A stretch of 64,000 bases of DNA from Psychrobacter sp. APC 3426 (lineage in GTDB: Bacteria; Pseudomonadota; Gammaproteobacteria; Pseudomonadales; Moraxellaceae): the NCBI RefSeq assembly GCF_030408035.1, contig NZ_JASDCF010000010.1, forward strand, positions 33,270 to 97,269. The letters are read 5' to 3'. Shown here piece by piece: positions 30,113-39,160 of this stretch (within the stretch, counting starts at the first letter, position 1; each line of letters begins with the position of its first letter). The notes below the pieces were generated by a model. The model was not told the DNA's origin. It ran no database searches and saw only the letters and a program-made list of their open reading frames with translations. The position numbers were made by a program, and so were the translations under genes.

Positions 30113-30358
30113 TTGCAGCATAATATTGATGCTGAGTGTATCCATACTTACGAGTGTTCAAAAAAATTATTGGTTAAAGAGACAGCGTATATAATAGGTG
30201 ATAGTTTTGAAGCGCTCAATCTGAAAGGTCTTGAGGCAAAACAACGCCGCGCAACTTTAATGGCAAGTAGTGAAGTGCATGACTTAGAGAGTCTTGAATA
30301 TGTGTCTTATATAAGAAGATACGGTAAGTACGCTAAGCATTGTGAACTGTTCGAATAA
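30113..30358 (+). CDS. Orphan ORF next to the IS, possible gene remnant
   Basis: An open frame of up to 81 codons directly after the IS, opening with TTG and with no visible ribosome binding site. The product is unrecognised: hydrophilic, with a Leu/Glu-rich central helix and a YVSYIRRYGKYAKH tail. It may be the 3' end of a gene broken by the IS or lost when the low-GC patch arrived. It could also be chance. Confidence 0.35.
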   Translation: MQHNIDAECIHTYECSKKLLVKETAYIIGDSFEALNLKGLEAKQRRATLMASSEVHDLESLEYVSYIRRYGKYAKHCELFE

Positions 30359-30394
30359 TAACGACTGATTTTCATCAATCTTTAAAACTTAACC

Positions 30395-31306
30395 TTACCC
30401 CAACGCCGAAAACAGCACCATTAGCACTGGCGAGACAATATTAATAATAAAGCCAAAACTAATCGCCAGTGGCACGACTTTTAGACCACCAGATTGTTGG
30501 ATAATAGGCAGCGTAAAGTCTAAACTGGTCGCGCCGCCAAGACCGACCGCTGCTGATGGATATTTGCGCATAAAGACGGGAATAAATAATAGCGCAAAGA
30601 ACTCACGTATTAAGTCGTTAAATAGCGCCACACTGCCCCAAACGGCGCCATAAGCATCAGTCATGATGATCGCTGATAGCGAATACCAACCAAACCCAGA
30701 TGCCAGTGCCAAGCCTTTTGTCCATGATACATCGGTAAACATCAGCGCGAAGATAAGCCCGCCAACCAATATCGAGAGGGTAAAGATAATACTCATCTCG
30801 ACGCCACGTTTATTGAGCAGTACTTCTTTAAGGGTAATCCCTGAGCCTTTTAGACCAATACCGACCAGTAAGATTAATACCATCAACATTGCGGTCATGG
30901 TGTTTTCAGGTGGCATATAATCAGCCGGCAAGAAATAGCCGATGACCATGCCAATCACCACACAAATTACTTGCGCCAAGCTACCACGAATACTAACGCG
31001 ATGCTCTTTGGATTTGACGTTGGGTTTCTTTGCCTGCCACGGTCGCAGATGATCAAATAACATCAGGGCAAATAAGCCAGTGCCAATTGTCAGTATCGAT
31101 AGGATGGTGACGTATAGGGCGATTTCGCCTATTTGACTGCCCAGCCCCTCGACTTGCGACAGCTCAATACCGATGAGGGCTAAGATGACATAAACCAAGT
31201 ACGACAAGCCTTTATCAGCAAGCTTGGTCATTTTAGGATTAGAGGGGATGGCAAAACCAATAAACATTGGCATTAAGACCAAAACAAGGGTAATCAGGCT
31301 TTGCAT
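30395..31306 (-). CDS. lysO: Lysine exporter LysO family protein
   Basis: Inner-membrane exporter of lysine (E. coli YbjE/LysO). About eight hydrophobic helices are visible. The C-terminal half has the family region GFGWYSLSAIIMTDAYG and FNDLIREFFALLFIPVFMR, including the acidic residues thought important for transport, then GGATSLDFTLP. I start at the ATG at 31306 (303 residues). A TTG nine codons upstream (31333) is in frame, but neither has a strong ribosome binding site. Its 3' end faces the IS patch. Confidence 0.88.
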   Translation of the reverse strand: MQSLITLVLVLMPMFIGFAIPSNPKMTKLADKGLSYLVYVILALIGIELSQVEGLGSQIGEIALYVTILSILTIGTGLFALMLFDHLRPWQAKKPNVKSKEHRVSIRGSLAQVICVVIGMVIGYFLPADYMPPENTMTAMLMVLILLVGIGLKGSGITLKEVLLNKRGVEMSIIFTLSILVGGLIFALMFTDVSWTKGLALASGFGWYSLSAIIMTDAYGAVWGSVALFNDLIREFFALLFIPVFMRKYPSAAVGLGGATSLDFTLPIIQQSGGLKVVPLAISFGFIINIVSPVLMVLFSALG

Positions 31307-31529
31307 GTCGGCAGACTCGTCAGTTTTAAACAAGGCGTTTTTGGGAGGGCGTTTCTAAGAAGTTGGGGATTGTATCATATTAGCTTGTAAATACGGTTAT
31401 CAGCACATCATATTCATCGCAAAATGTGACGGTTGTTTGAGTGGTAAATGACCCCTAAATGGCTGGTTATTCTTTACCTGATAAACTTTTGTTGTTACAT
31501 TGAAGGCATCAAAGGTTTTGGCACGTATT

Positions 31530-34271
31530 ATGTCGCTATATCAACTCAAGTCTCAATTCCAAGACCAACTGCGTCCTATAAGCGATACTCTAGCTGGGCA
31601 AGGTGTTACCGCCAACCAAGTGACGGTGTCAGCAGTATTGCTGAGTGTGGGAACGGCCTATGTGATAGCTAAGCCAGCAGCCAAAAATCAAGCGCTATGG
31701 CTGTTAATGCCGTCATCATTGTTTGTGCGTATGGCGCTCAATGCTATTGATGGCATGATGGCGCGCGAGCACGGGCAGGCATCCAAACTTGGTGCAGTGC
31801 TTAATGAAGTGGGTGATATTGTTGCCGATACAGCATTATTGGCCAGTCTGTTGCCGCATGTTGATAATCAAGCAACGCCAGTTGGGCTGATAAATACCGC
31901 AGAAAATCTATCTCACAGTCAGCGCCATATTGTTGGTTTAATTGGTCTTAGTATTGGTACCGAGCTACTGGGTATAGCCAGTCATACAGCGCTAGGTACT
32001 CGAGCCAATCATGGGCCTTTGGGCAAAAGTGACCGTGCTTTTTTGCTGGGTGTGCTTGGCACCTTGGTTGGCGTCAAAGTACCGTTATCGCTATCACCTA
32101 TTAGAATAGGGCAACTATGCATACTGACAGAAGCAATGCTCTTAAAGACTTGCCTCAATCGCTTGCGTTATATGGCGAATTTATACGTAATGCGTAAACC
32201 ACCAGTGCCGAAATCAACACTGAGCGCATTAAATACTTGTCATCATTCAAACATTTCCAACCATGTTGAATTTTCTCCTAGCGTCATTGATAGTTTCATC
32301 GCTCATAACGCTTTACCTCATTCTTCTACTAATGCTTCTCTTTTGGAATCCAATATTATGTCAGCGACCTCTAATAATGCAGAAAATAAAATAAACCTGC
32401 TTAACGATAGTAACCATAAAGACCCATCCCAAAAGACATCATCAAAGCAGTCCTCACCCAAAACTATTCATGGTGAAAGCAGTTATAACGCTTATGATGG
32501 CACGGCAATATATTATCGTTACTGGCTGACAATGCCTTTAGAGGCTATAAAACAAGCCAGTCAGCAACACACACAACAGCGTCAAGTCATTCTGTTACAT
32601 CGTGGTCATGAGCATTCAGGCCGATTGGAAGAGTTAGGACAGCAGTTTGCAGCGTCTGGCTATCAGGTATTTGCTTGGGATGCACGCGGTAATGGGCGCT
32701 CAGGCGGTATCAAAGATCATGCCGAGAGCGTCACTGAGCTAGAGCGCGATTTAAACGACTTTGTGCAATTGGTCGTTGCTCAAACTGGCATTGCCATTGA
32801 CGATACTTTACTCATCGCGAGTAGTATCGGTGCGGTACTCGCGGCAGCATGGGTACATGATTACGCGCCCAATATCCGCGGGATGATTTTGGGTACACCT
32901 GCATTGAAGATTCGTTTGTATCTACCCTTTGCCATACCGTCGTTAAAGGTGGCACGCGCACTTGGTTTGATGTCACGCGTGAGCAGCTACGTCAAAGCAC
33001 AAGTATTGACCCATGATAAAGACGCACAGCAGGCCTACAATGCCGACCCGCTTATCTCCAATAGCATCTCGACTGACTTGCTCATTGATACTCATGCGAC
33101 GGGTCAACGCTTGCTCGATGATGCCGGTGCTATTACAGTACCGACGTTTGTATTGTGTGCAGGCAAGGATTATGTGGTCGACAAGCAGGCTGAACGTGAG
33201 TTTTATGAGGCGATTAATACGACCAATAAGCGTTGGCAACTGTACCCTGACAGCTATCATGCGATCTTTCATGAGACCAGTAAAGCAGACGTCTTCGCGG
33301 ATTGTATCGAGTTCGCTGAGCAGGTATTCAGTACCGATGTTAAAGCGCCTGATTTAAGCGCCGCTCATCTAAGCAGTGCCAGTAAGGATAAGGTTGACCG
33401 TTTAGCGATTAAACCTTTCAACCCAAGCTTTGCCATTACCCGATTTGCCATGCAAAAATTTGGTCATGTCAGCGATGCCATTGCCACTGGACTTGTGCAT
33501 GGCTTTGATTCGGGTCATTCGCTCGATCATGTCTATTATAATCAGCCGAGTGGTCAGAATAAATTTGGTCAGGCAGTCGATAAATTTTACTTAAGCAATA
33601 TTGGTTGGCAAGGTATTCGTATTCGCCGTGAGCATATATTAGAGCTAGCACGTCAAGCTTTAGCAGATATTAAAGATAAGAACCAAAGTAGCGCTAAATC
33701 ATACCAACCAAGATTGCTAGATATCGCTAGTGGGCATGGCTTTTATGCGTTTGATTTGTTGACAGAGTTTACAGACTTGCATGCTGAGCTACGTGATTAT
33801 GAGCAGCATAATATTCAAGCGTTACAGTCGAAAGCGCAGCAGCTAGAAATTGCTGATCGCGTGATTGCCTGTCAAAAAGATGCTTTTAACCCTGCCAGTT
33901 ATATTAATGAGCAGAAAGAGACTGGCAGTGCCGATGAAACAAAATTCGATATCGCCATTGCCTCTGGTGTTTTTGAATTGTTTTCTGACAATACGCTACC
34001 AACGACGGCTTTGGCAGGCATTTACGATAGTTTAAAATCTGGTGGTTATTTACTTTATACCAATCAGCCTTGGCATCCTGAACAAGAATTTATCAGTAAA
34101 ACCTTAAACAATCATCGTGGCAGCGATTGGGTGATGCGTTGTCGTTCACAAGCAGAGATGGATCAGTTGGTTGAGAATGCTGGCTTTCAAAAAATAGCGA
34201 TGCGTATCGATCGCTTTGGTATCTTTACCGTGTCACTAGCGATTAAAGTCGCCTCAACCAATCATGAATAA
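31530..34271 (+). CDS. Fusion: CDP-alcohol phosphatidyltransferase, alpha/beta hydrolase and methyltransferase (YnbA-YnbC type)
   Basis: Three enzymes in one 913-residue chain. Residues about 1-220 are a membrane CDP-alcohol phosphatidyltransferase: D74-G75-x2-A78-R79-x8-G88, then N92 where the classical motif has Asp, and D96. A Ser/Asn-rich linker follows (about 225-315). Residues about 318-610 are a lysophospholipase-like hydrolase (HRGHEHSGR, WDARGNGRSGG, elbow ASSIGA with Ala for the first Gly, and a late YHAIFHE His). Residues about 640-913 are an SAM methyltransferase (LLDIASGHGFYAFDL). In E. coli the parts are separate: YnbA, and YnbC for the hydrolase-methyltransferase pair. The ATG at 31530 was chosen because MSLYQLK resembles the YnbA start; a TTG at 31500 is in frame. 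Confidence 0.88.
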   Translation: MSLYQLKSQFQDQLRPISDTLAGQGVTANQVTVSAVLLSVGTAYVIAKPAAKNQALWLLMPSSLFVRMALNAIDGMMAREHGQASKLGAVLNEVGDIVADTALLASLLPHVDNQATPVGLINTAENLSHSQRHIVGLIGLSIGTELLGIASHTALGTRANHGPLGKSDRAFLLGVLGTLVGVKVPLSLSPIRIGQLCILTEAMLLKTCLNRLRYMANLYVMRKPPVPKSTLSALNTCHHSNISNHVEFSPSVIDSFIAHNALPHSSTNASLLESNIMSATSNNAENKINLLNDSNHKDPSQKTSSKQSSPKTIHGESSYNAYDGTAIYYRYWLTMPLEAIKQASQQHTQQRQVILLHRGHEHSGRLEELGQQFAASGYQVFAWDARGNGRSGGIKDHAESVTELERDLNDFVQLVVAQTGIAIDDTLLIASSIGAVLAAAWVHDYAPNIRGMILGTPALKIRLYLPFAIPSLKVARALGLMSRVSSYVKAQVLTHDKDAQQAYNADPLISNSISTDLLIDTHATGQRLLDDAGAITVPTFVLCAGKDYVVDKQAEREFYEAINTTNKRWQLYPDSYHAIFHETSKADVFADCIEFAEQVFSTDVKAPDLSAAHLSSASKDKVDRLAIKPFNPSFAITRFAMQKFGHVSDAIATGLVHGFDSGHSLDHVYYNQPSGQNKFGQAVDKFYLSNIGWQGIRIRREHILELARQALADIKDKNQSSAKSYQPRLLDIASGHGFYAFDLLTEFTDLHAELRDYEQHNIQALQSKAQQLEIADRVIACQKDAFNPASYINEQKETGSADETKFDIAIASGVFELFSDNTLPTTALAGIYDSLKSGGYLLYTNQPWHPEQEFISKTLNNHRGSDWVMRCRSQAEMDQLVENAGFQKIAMRIDRFGIFTVSLAIKVASTNHE

Positions 34272-35466
34272 TACGCATGCCAAACCCTATGAGCGTGTGC
34301 AGCTTTTTTCAGGGGGCGGTTCACGCTTTGGCTATTATTTAGGTAGCTATGCGGCATTGGTGGCTCATGATTTGACGCCGGATATGATTGTTGGCACCTG
34401 CGGTGGTAGTCTATCGGCTTATTTGGTTAATTTAGCGCCCGATCCCAAGGATTTGCAGGAGCTCATGTGCAGTCGTGAGTTGTATCATGTCATTGCTGCC
34501 ATCAGACATGTCGCGCCAGACGAAGCCAGTAAACGTTTAAAAATACGTTATATGACTCAGGCTTTCAAGCGCTGGCGACTCACAAAACAAAAAGCTAACG
34601 GACAAAGACAGCCGCAAGCAGATAACTATGAGCAGATTTTGGATGAATTGCAGCAGCTAGCGATGTTTCGAGTTGATAATGAAGAACAATGGCTTGACGG
34701 GTTGTCTGGTTTTTCTCTCAAGCACAATAATAATTCGTTTAATCCTACCGCGCCAGAGATAGCCATTATCGCCAGTCGGCTGTATCCAACAGCTAATCAA
34801 GGGATTACTGCTAGTAATTCTGTTCACAATGATTTTAGGCTACAAGAATTATTATTTGCCCCGCCGCGATTGGCAGCATTAGATCTCATTGCAGAAAAAC
34901 TGAATTCACCGGCTCATACATTTGCTAATGGACGTATAAATCAGTCTGTCAAAACGCTGACCAAATGGGATTTTTCCCCTGCGATTCGTGCTTCTATGGC
35001 AGATATGTATTACCTACCACCGACGCATATCGCAGCCCTTGGTTGGTGTTTAGGCGGAGTGATTAATCTCACACCCATTGAGCTGGCGTGTCAATTGGGT
35101 CATAGCGTATTTGCAGAAACCAAGGCAGGTTATGATTCATGGCTTGCCGCACCAGCCATTCAACGTGTTTTTGGTTTTGACCCCAACGAGCGTTTGGCAC
35201 AGGTGCAGGGTTTGGATTCAACAGAAACGTTAACCCGCGCTGATTCTGTTGAAACCAGTCCTCGAGTGAATCAACTACATTGGTTACCTTTTGCAGATAA
35301 TGCTCAGCAGTTGGCAAGGCAGCATGTACAAAAGCGTTTTAAGATCAGACAAATGACCGTTGAGCTCATTCACAGTGACTATGACGGTTTTGTGCAGCAA
35401 ATGCAGGCGCAATGGCGGTATGGCTATCAGCGTACCACTGACTATATACAACAGCACGGGCTATGA
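34264..35466 (+). CDS. Patatin-like protein with altered catalytic residues
   Basis: A 400-residue protein with the patatin fold signature. The glycine-rich oxyanion loop FSGGGSRFGYYLGSY is at about residues 16-30. At the nucleophile elbow, family GTSAG is replaced by GTCGG, so Cys46 stands where the catalytic Ser belongs. The DGG dyad motif is replaced by L263-G264-G265 in a context (GGVINLTPIELACQLG) that otherwise matches. Activity as a normal lipase is therefore doubtful; it may be a regulator or use Cys. Ser49 nearby is a less likely substitute. The start overlaps the preceding fusion gene by 8 bases and the stop overlaps the next gene by 4. Confidence 0.8.
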   Translation: MNNTHAKPYERVQLFSGGGSRFGYYLGSYAALVAHDLTPDMIVGTCGGSLSAYLVNLAPDPKDLQELMCSRELYHVIAAIRHVAPDEASKRLKIRYMTQAFKRWRLTKQKANGQRQPQADNYEQILDELQQLAMFRVDNEEQWLDGLSGFSLKHNNNSFNPTAPEIAIIASRLYPTANQGITASNSVHNDFRLQELLFAPPRLAALDLIAEKLNSPAHTFANGRINQSVKTLTKWDFSPAIRASMADMYYLPPTHIAALGWCLGGVINLTPIELACQLGHSVFAETKAGYDSWLAAPAIQRVFGFDPNERLAQVQGLDSTETLTRADSVETSPRVNQLHWLPFADNAQQLARQHVQKRFKIRQMTVELIHSDYDGFVQQMQAQWRYGYQRTTDYIQQHGL

Positions 35467-36290
35467 GTTTGCAAATGAAAGACCTTACACAATCTACTTC
35501 AGCTCATAAGTCATCGCATATCATCGTTTTCGGCGGTACGAGTGGTCTTGGTTTGGCGTTGGCACTGCATCATCAGGCGCTTGGCTGGCAAGTGAGCGTG
35601 ATTGGTCATAGTATGGAGAAGATAGATAATATCAATAGTCAGCACCCCGATATTGTTACTTATTGCTGTGATTTGACTGATAACGCGCAAACACAAAGTT
35701 TGTTAGAGAGCTTGTCAAATATCAGTTTTCAAAGAGTGATTTATAGTGCGGGTAGTTATACCAATGAGCGTGTTCACCATCTGAGTCAAGCGGACAGCGA
35801 TCAAATGCTAGCGATTAACCTGCAAGCGTTTGAGCAAGTTTTTAGATGGGCAAGTGAGCAATTAAGGCGGCAAAGCTGTGCGTTGTATTTCAATGAAAAC
35901 AGCAACCTAAGCCTAATTTGTATTGCTTCTATCGCCGGCACAATGGATTATCCTTACGCCAGTCTATATGCCAAAAGTAAACGTGCGATGATTGCCAATG
36001 CTAGCGCCTATCGTGCAGCACTTGCGCCTTATCATATCCAAGTAAACTGCATCGCCTCAGGCTATATCGACACCCAAGCATTACGTGATTTAAATAATGG
36101 GGATGCTAGCCATAAGCCATTTATAATAAAGGCACAAACGGCGGTTGAGAAGATTATGCGGGCAGTTGATAAAGATATTGAGCTGGCCATATTTCCACGC
36201 TCTATGCGCTATATCACTCGGGCGCTAAACCATTTACCTAAGCCTTTGCTTAACTGGATATTGCGTAGTAAATTGGATAAAACCATTTGA
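35463..36290 (+). CDS. Short-chain dehydrogenase/reductase
   Basis: Cytosolic NAD(P)-dependent oxidoreductase of the SDR family, 275 residues. The cofactor motif is FGGTSGLGLALAL (T-G-x3-G-x-G variant), and the catalytic residues are in IASIAG and YAKSK (Tyr-x3-Lys). The C-terminal tail (about 240-275) is basic and hydrophobic and may touch the membrane. The ATG overlaps the patatin-like gene stop (ATGA), making a three-gene coupled operon. The substrate is unknown; context suggests a lipid or its head group. Confidence 0.87.
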   Translation: MSLQMKDLTQSTSAHKSSHIIVFGGTSGLGLALALHHQALGWQVSVIGHSMEKIDNINSQHPDIVTYCCDLTDNAQTQSLLESLSNISFQRVIYSAGSYTNERVHHLSQADSDQMLAINLQAFEQVFRWASEQLRRQSCALYFNENSNLSLICIASIAGTMDYPYASLYAKSKRAMIANASAYRAALAPYHIQVNCIASGYIDTQALRDLNNGDASHKPFIIKAQTAVEKIMRAVDKDIELAIFPRSMRYITRALNHLPKPLLNWILRSKLDKTI

Positions 36291-36297
36291 TAACAGC

Positions 36298-37191
36298 TTA
36301 GCCGAGCAGCCAATAAAATAAGGTAAATAATGGCACGCCTATGAGCAAACTATCTATTCTGTCCAATACGCCGCCATGTCCGGCAAGCATCGTACCCGTG
36401 TCTTTTACGCCGTGCTGACGTTTAAAGGCAGATTCTAATAAGTCTCCAGCGATACCACTTACCGCTAAACCATAGGCGGCCAATAAGCAAACCCACCAGC
36501 TAAAAGAAGTGAGCCAGATGCCTAATAGTGTGGCCAATATCGCTGCTAACACACTGCCAAAGAGAGCACCTTCGATACTTTTATTTGGGCTGATGGTGGG
36601 AGCAAGACCGCGCTTAAAGATTTTGTGACCCAGCAATCGTCCGCATAGATACTGGGCAATATCATTAAATTGGCTGGCGAATAATACAAAAAACAAAATG
36701 CCGTATTGTTCGCGCTGCCATGCTAATTGCTGTAAGGCAATCAAGCTGATAATCAATGCAATAAAGACAGAACTAAACAGCAAGTCTAAAAGATTTAAAC
36801 GTGTATAGGTTTGCTTAGAATCAGAAGGCGTTTTTATAAAAGGCTGAGTATTTGGTTGCAAGCCACACGCTTGAAGCTTACTAATAAGCCTAGCTTTGCT
36901 AGGTAGGTGCCATAATCGTTTAATCTCGTAGCCGCCACGCACACCAATCAACAAGAAAAAAGCGATCAGCAACCACTGATAGGGGTATGTGCGAGAGTGT
37001 AGGTGTTGACTGTTATCAGTTATCTTAGCGATAACATAACAAGCGCAAAGTGCTGCTAACATGAGCCACCATGAGCGTGCTATAAGATAGATTTTCGGTA
37101 AGCGCTGACGCAAGCGAGGGAGGGCAAGCATAGCCCAAACCGAACTCACGACTAGCATTAGGGCCATCACAAACCGTAAGTCAGAAGCCAT
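36298..37191 (-). CDS. CdsA-like phosphatidate cytidylyltransferase (YnbB-like)
   Basis: Membrane enzyme making CDP-diacylglycerol from phosphatidate and CTP. The full family signature is present near the C-terminus: SAFKRQHGVKD followed by GHGGVLDRIDS. About eight hydrophobic segments; 297 residues. The gene converges on the SDR gene with only 7 bases between stops. Its placement beside a YnbA-YnbC fusion, and away from uppS/dxr genes where the housekeeping cdsA usually lies, argues that it is the YnbB-like paralogue that would supply CDP-lipid to the phosphatidyltransferase. Confidence 0.88.
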   Translation of the reverse strand: MASDLRFVMALMLVVSSVWAMLALPRLRQRLPKIYLIARSWWLMLAALCACYVIAKITDNSQHLHSRTYPYQWLLIAFFLLIGVRGGYEIKRLWHLPSKARLISKLQACGLQPNTQPFIKTPSDSKQTYTRLNLLDLLFSSVFIALIISLIALQQLAWQREQYGILFFVLFASQFNDIAQYLCGRLLGHKIFKRGLAPTISPNKSIEGALFGSVLAAILATLLGIWLTSFSWWVCLLAAYGLAVSGIAGDLLESAFKRQHGVKDTGTMLAGHGGVLDRIDSLLIGVPLFTLFYWLLG

Positions 37192-37269
37192 GTTTTTAGC
37201 ACTTTGAGGTCGTTAGAGAACGGTAATCTACCGTTTTTTTATGGCTGAAGTGGCAACGCTTAACTGCTG

Positions 37270-39159
37270 TTAGGCGTTAGCAACTGTATATACCGATCCA
37301 GCCTCTGTATCATCAATTATAGGCTGAATCAACCAATCAATACCACCCTCTTTCAACTTTGATAATGGCTCAATCACACTCGTCCGAGGTGTGCTCGTTA
37401 AGTCAGGATAGTCTTTTCGGTAATGGCCACCGCGGCTCTCATGACGCTGATAAGCAGATTGTATAATCAAGGTCGCTAATTGCAACTGTCTTGCTAATTG
37501 AAAGTAGGGCAGCTCATTTAGAATAGCAGCGTTATCTTTATGATCGATAGCTAGTTGATTAGAGTCGTAGCTATTAATTTTCTCTTGCCATTGTTGTATT
37601 TGTAAAAGTGCTTGTTCTAATTGCTGAGCATCACGGGTAATGCCCATATGAGAGGTCATCAAAGCCTTTAGTTCTGCGGTTATTGCAGTGATATCAGCAT
37701 TTATAATGACGTTGATGTTGTGATTGTCATTTTCATTACACCTGCTTTCATATTCAGCAGACGATGGCAAAGTAATGCGCTGACTATTTTTAAGCGTTGG
37801 CGCTATCCACATATCATGAATTGCTTGGTTTGCATTAAGATGAGGTAAAGTTGTTTCTAACGTTTCTATTGCTGCTAAATAGCGCGGTAAGTCCGTAGCG
37901 ATATTGCGCCCAACGACCACACATTCTAATAGAGAGTTACTCGCTAAGCGGTTTGCTCCATGCAGACCTGTATAAGTAACCTCACCAGCAGCATAAAGCC
38001 CTGTTACATCGGTCAAACCATTGGCAGACGTCACTACACCTCCGCAACTATAGTGAGCGGTAGGGGCAACTGGAATAGGGTCAGTAGTAATATCAATGCC
38101 GAGATCTAGTAGTGTTTGATAAATTTGCGGAAAATGCTCTTGTAAAAACGCCGCTGTCAAGTGACTGACATCAAGATGTACATAGCCAAGTCCATTCTTA
38201 TTAATTTGCTCAGCGATGGCACGGGCGACGATATCTCTTGGCGCCAGTTCTGCACGGTTATCAACATCGAGCATAAAACGCTTGCCCGTTTGTGGGCAAT
38301 ATAGCCGCCCACCTTCACCACGCAGTGCTTCGGATATTAGAAAGCTGCTGTCATTTAAGGCTAAGCCAGTCGGGTGAAATTGAATAAATTCTAGATTGGC
38401 TAAGCGGCAACCTGCTTGCCACGCCATCATCACGCCATCGCCGACACAGACATTCGGCGCACTGGCACGCTTAAATAGTTGTCCTAAACCGCCACTCGCC
38501 AATACGAGAGCGCGACTATGAAAGGTGAGTTTACGTTGATTGACATGATCAAAAACACGCGCACCTTGGCATTGGTTATTGTGATTAGCGTTATTTTTTA
38601 AAAGGCTCAGTGCTTCATGGTAGGGCAAGATAGTAATATTGGATGCAGCTTGCACTTTTAGAGTCAAGGCTTCCATGATATGCCGACCAGTTGCATCATC
38701 GGCATGTGCAACTCGCCGACAGCCATGACCGCCTTCTTTGGTCAGATGTAAGTGAGAGAGGTCGAAACCCGATTCTATATGACTTTCTGATTCTTGCTGG
38801 GGGATCTGAGTAAAAGGTACGCCTTGCTCACACAGCCATTGTACGGCTTGTTGCCCGGCACTGAGGATATTAGTGGTGTTATCAGTCTCACATAATCCTG
38901 CGCCAGCGACGAGTGTATCAGCGATATGATCAGCGACACGGTCATTCTTATCTAGACTGGCGGCGATACCGCCTTGCGCATAATGGCTTGAGCAAACATC
39001 TATTGCTGCTTTACTTAATATCGTCACACTTAGCGATGTTGGTAAGGCGAGAGCAGTACTTAGTCCTGCAAGGCCAGCACCAATGATAAGGACGTCTGTC
39101 TGGACAGTATCCTCAGCATTATTAGTCTTTATCTTATCAGCTGACCATGCCTCGTTCAT
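37270..39159 (-). CDS. nadB: L-aspartate oxidase
   Basis: FAD enzyme oxidising L-aspartate to iminoaspartate, the first step of de novo NAD synthesis. Features: DVLIIGAGLAGLSTALAL (FAD), SSHYAQGGIAAS, GGHGCRRVAHADDATG, RGEGGRLYC, RDIVARAI and APTAHYSCGG. At 629 residues it is longer than E. coli NadB (540), with poorly conserved Asn/His-rich inserts in the C-terminal part (around residues 475-500). I start at the ATG at 39159, one base after the nadA stop, with GGAGCGG just ahead. The longer frame reaching into nadA is not supported. Cotranscribed with nadA. Confidence 0.95.
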   Translation of the reverse strand: MNEAWSADKIKTNNAEDTVQTDVLIIGAGLAGLSTALALPTSLSVTILSKAAIDVCSSHYAQGGIAASLDKNDRVADHIADTLVAGAGLCETDNTTNILSAGQQAVQWLCEQGVPFTQIPQQESESHIESGFDLSHLHLTKEGGHGCRRVAHADDATGRHIMEALTLKVQAASNITILPYHEALSLLKNNANHNNQCQGARVFDHVNQRKLTFHSRALVLASGGLGQLFKRASAPNVCVGDGVMMAWQAGCRLANLEFIQFHPTGLALNDSSFLISEALRGEGGRLYCPQTGKRFMLDVDNRAELAPRDIVARAIAEQINKNGLGYVHLDVSHLTAAFLQEHFPQIYQTLLDLGIDITTDPIPVAPTAHYSCGGVVTSANGLTDVTGLYAAGEVTYTGLHGANRLASNSLLECVVVGRNIATDLPRYLAAIETLETTLPHLNANQAIHDMWIAPTLKNSQRITLPSSAEYESRCNENDNHNINVIINADITAITAELKALMTSHMGITRDAQQLEQALLQIQQWQEKINSYDSNQLAIDHKDNAAILNELPYFQLARQLQLATLIIQSAYQRHESRGGHYRKDYPDLTSTPRTSVIEPLSKLKEGGIDWLIQPIIDDTEAGSVYTVANA

Positions 39160-39160
39160 A

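Noticed and set aside
37219..37240. Hairpin AACGGTA-TACCGTT followed by Ts, considered as a terminator
   Set aside because: The T run is on the plus strand while both flanking genes (cdsA-like and nadB) are read from the minus strand, so nothing is there for it to end.
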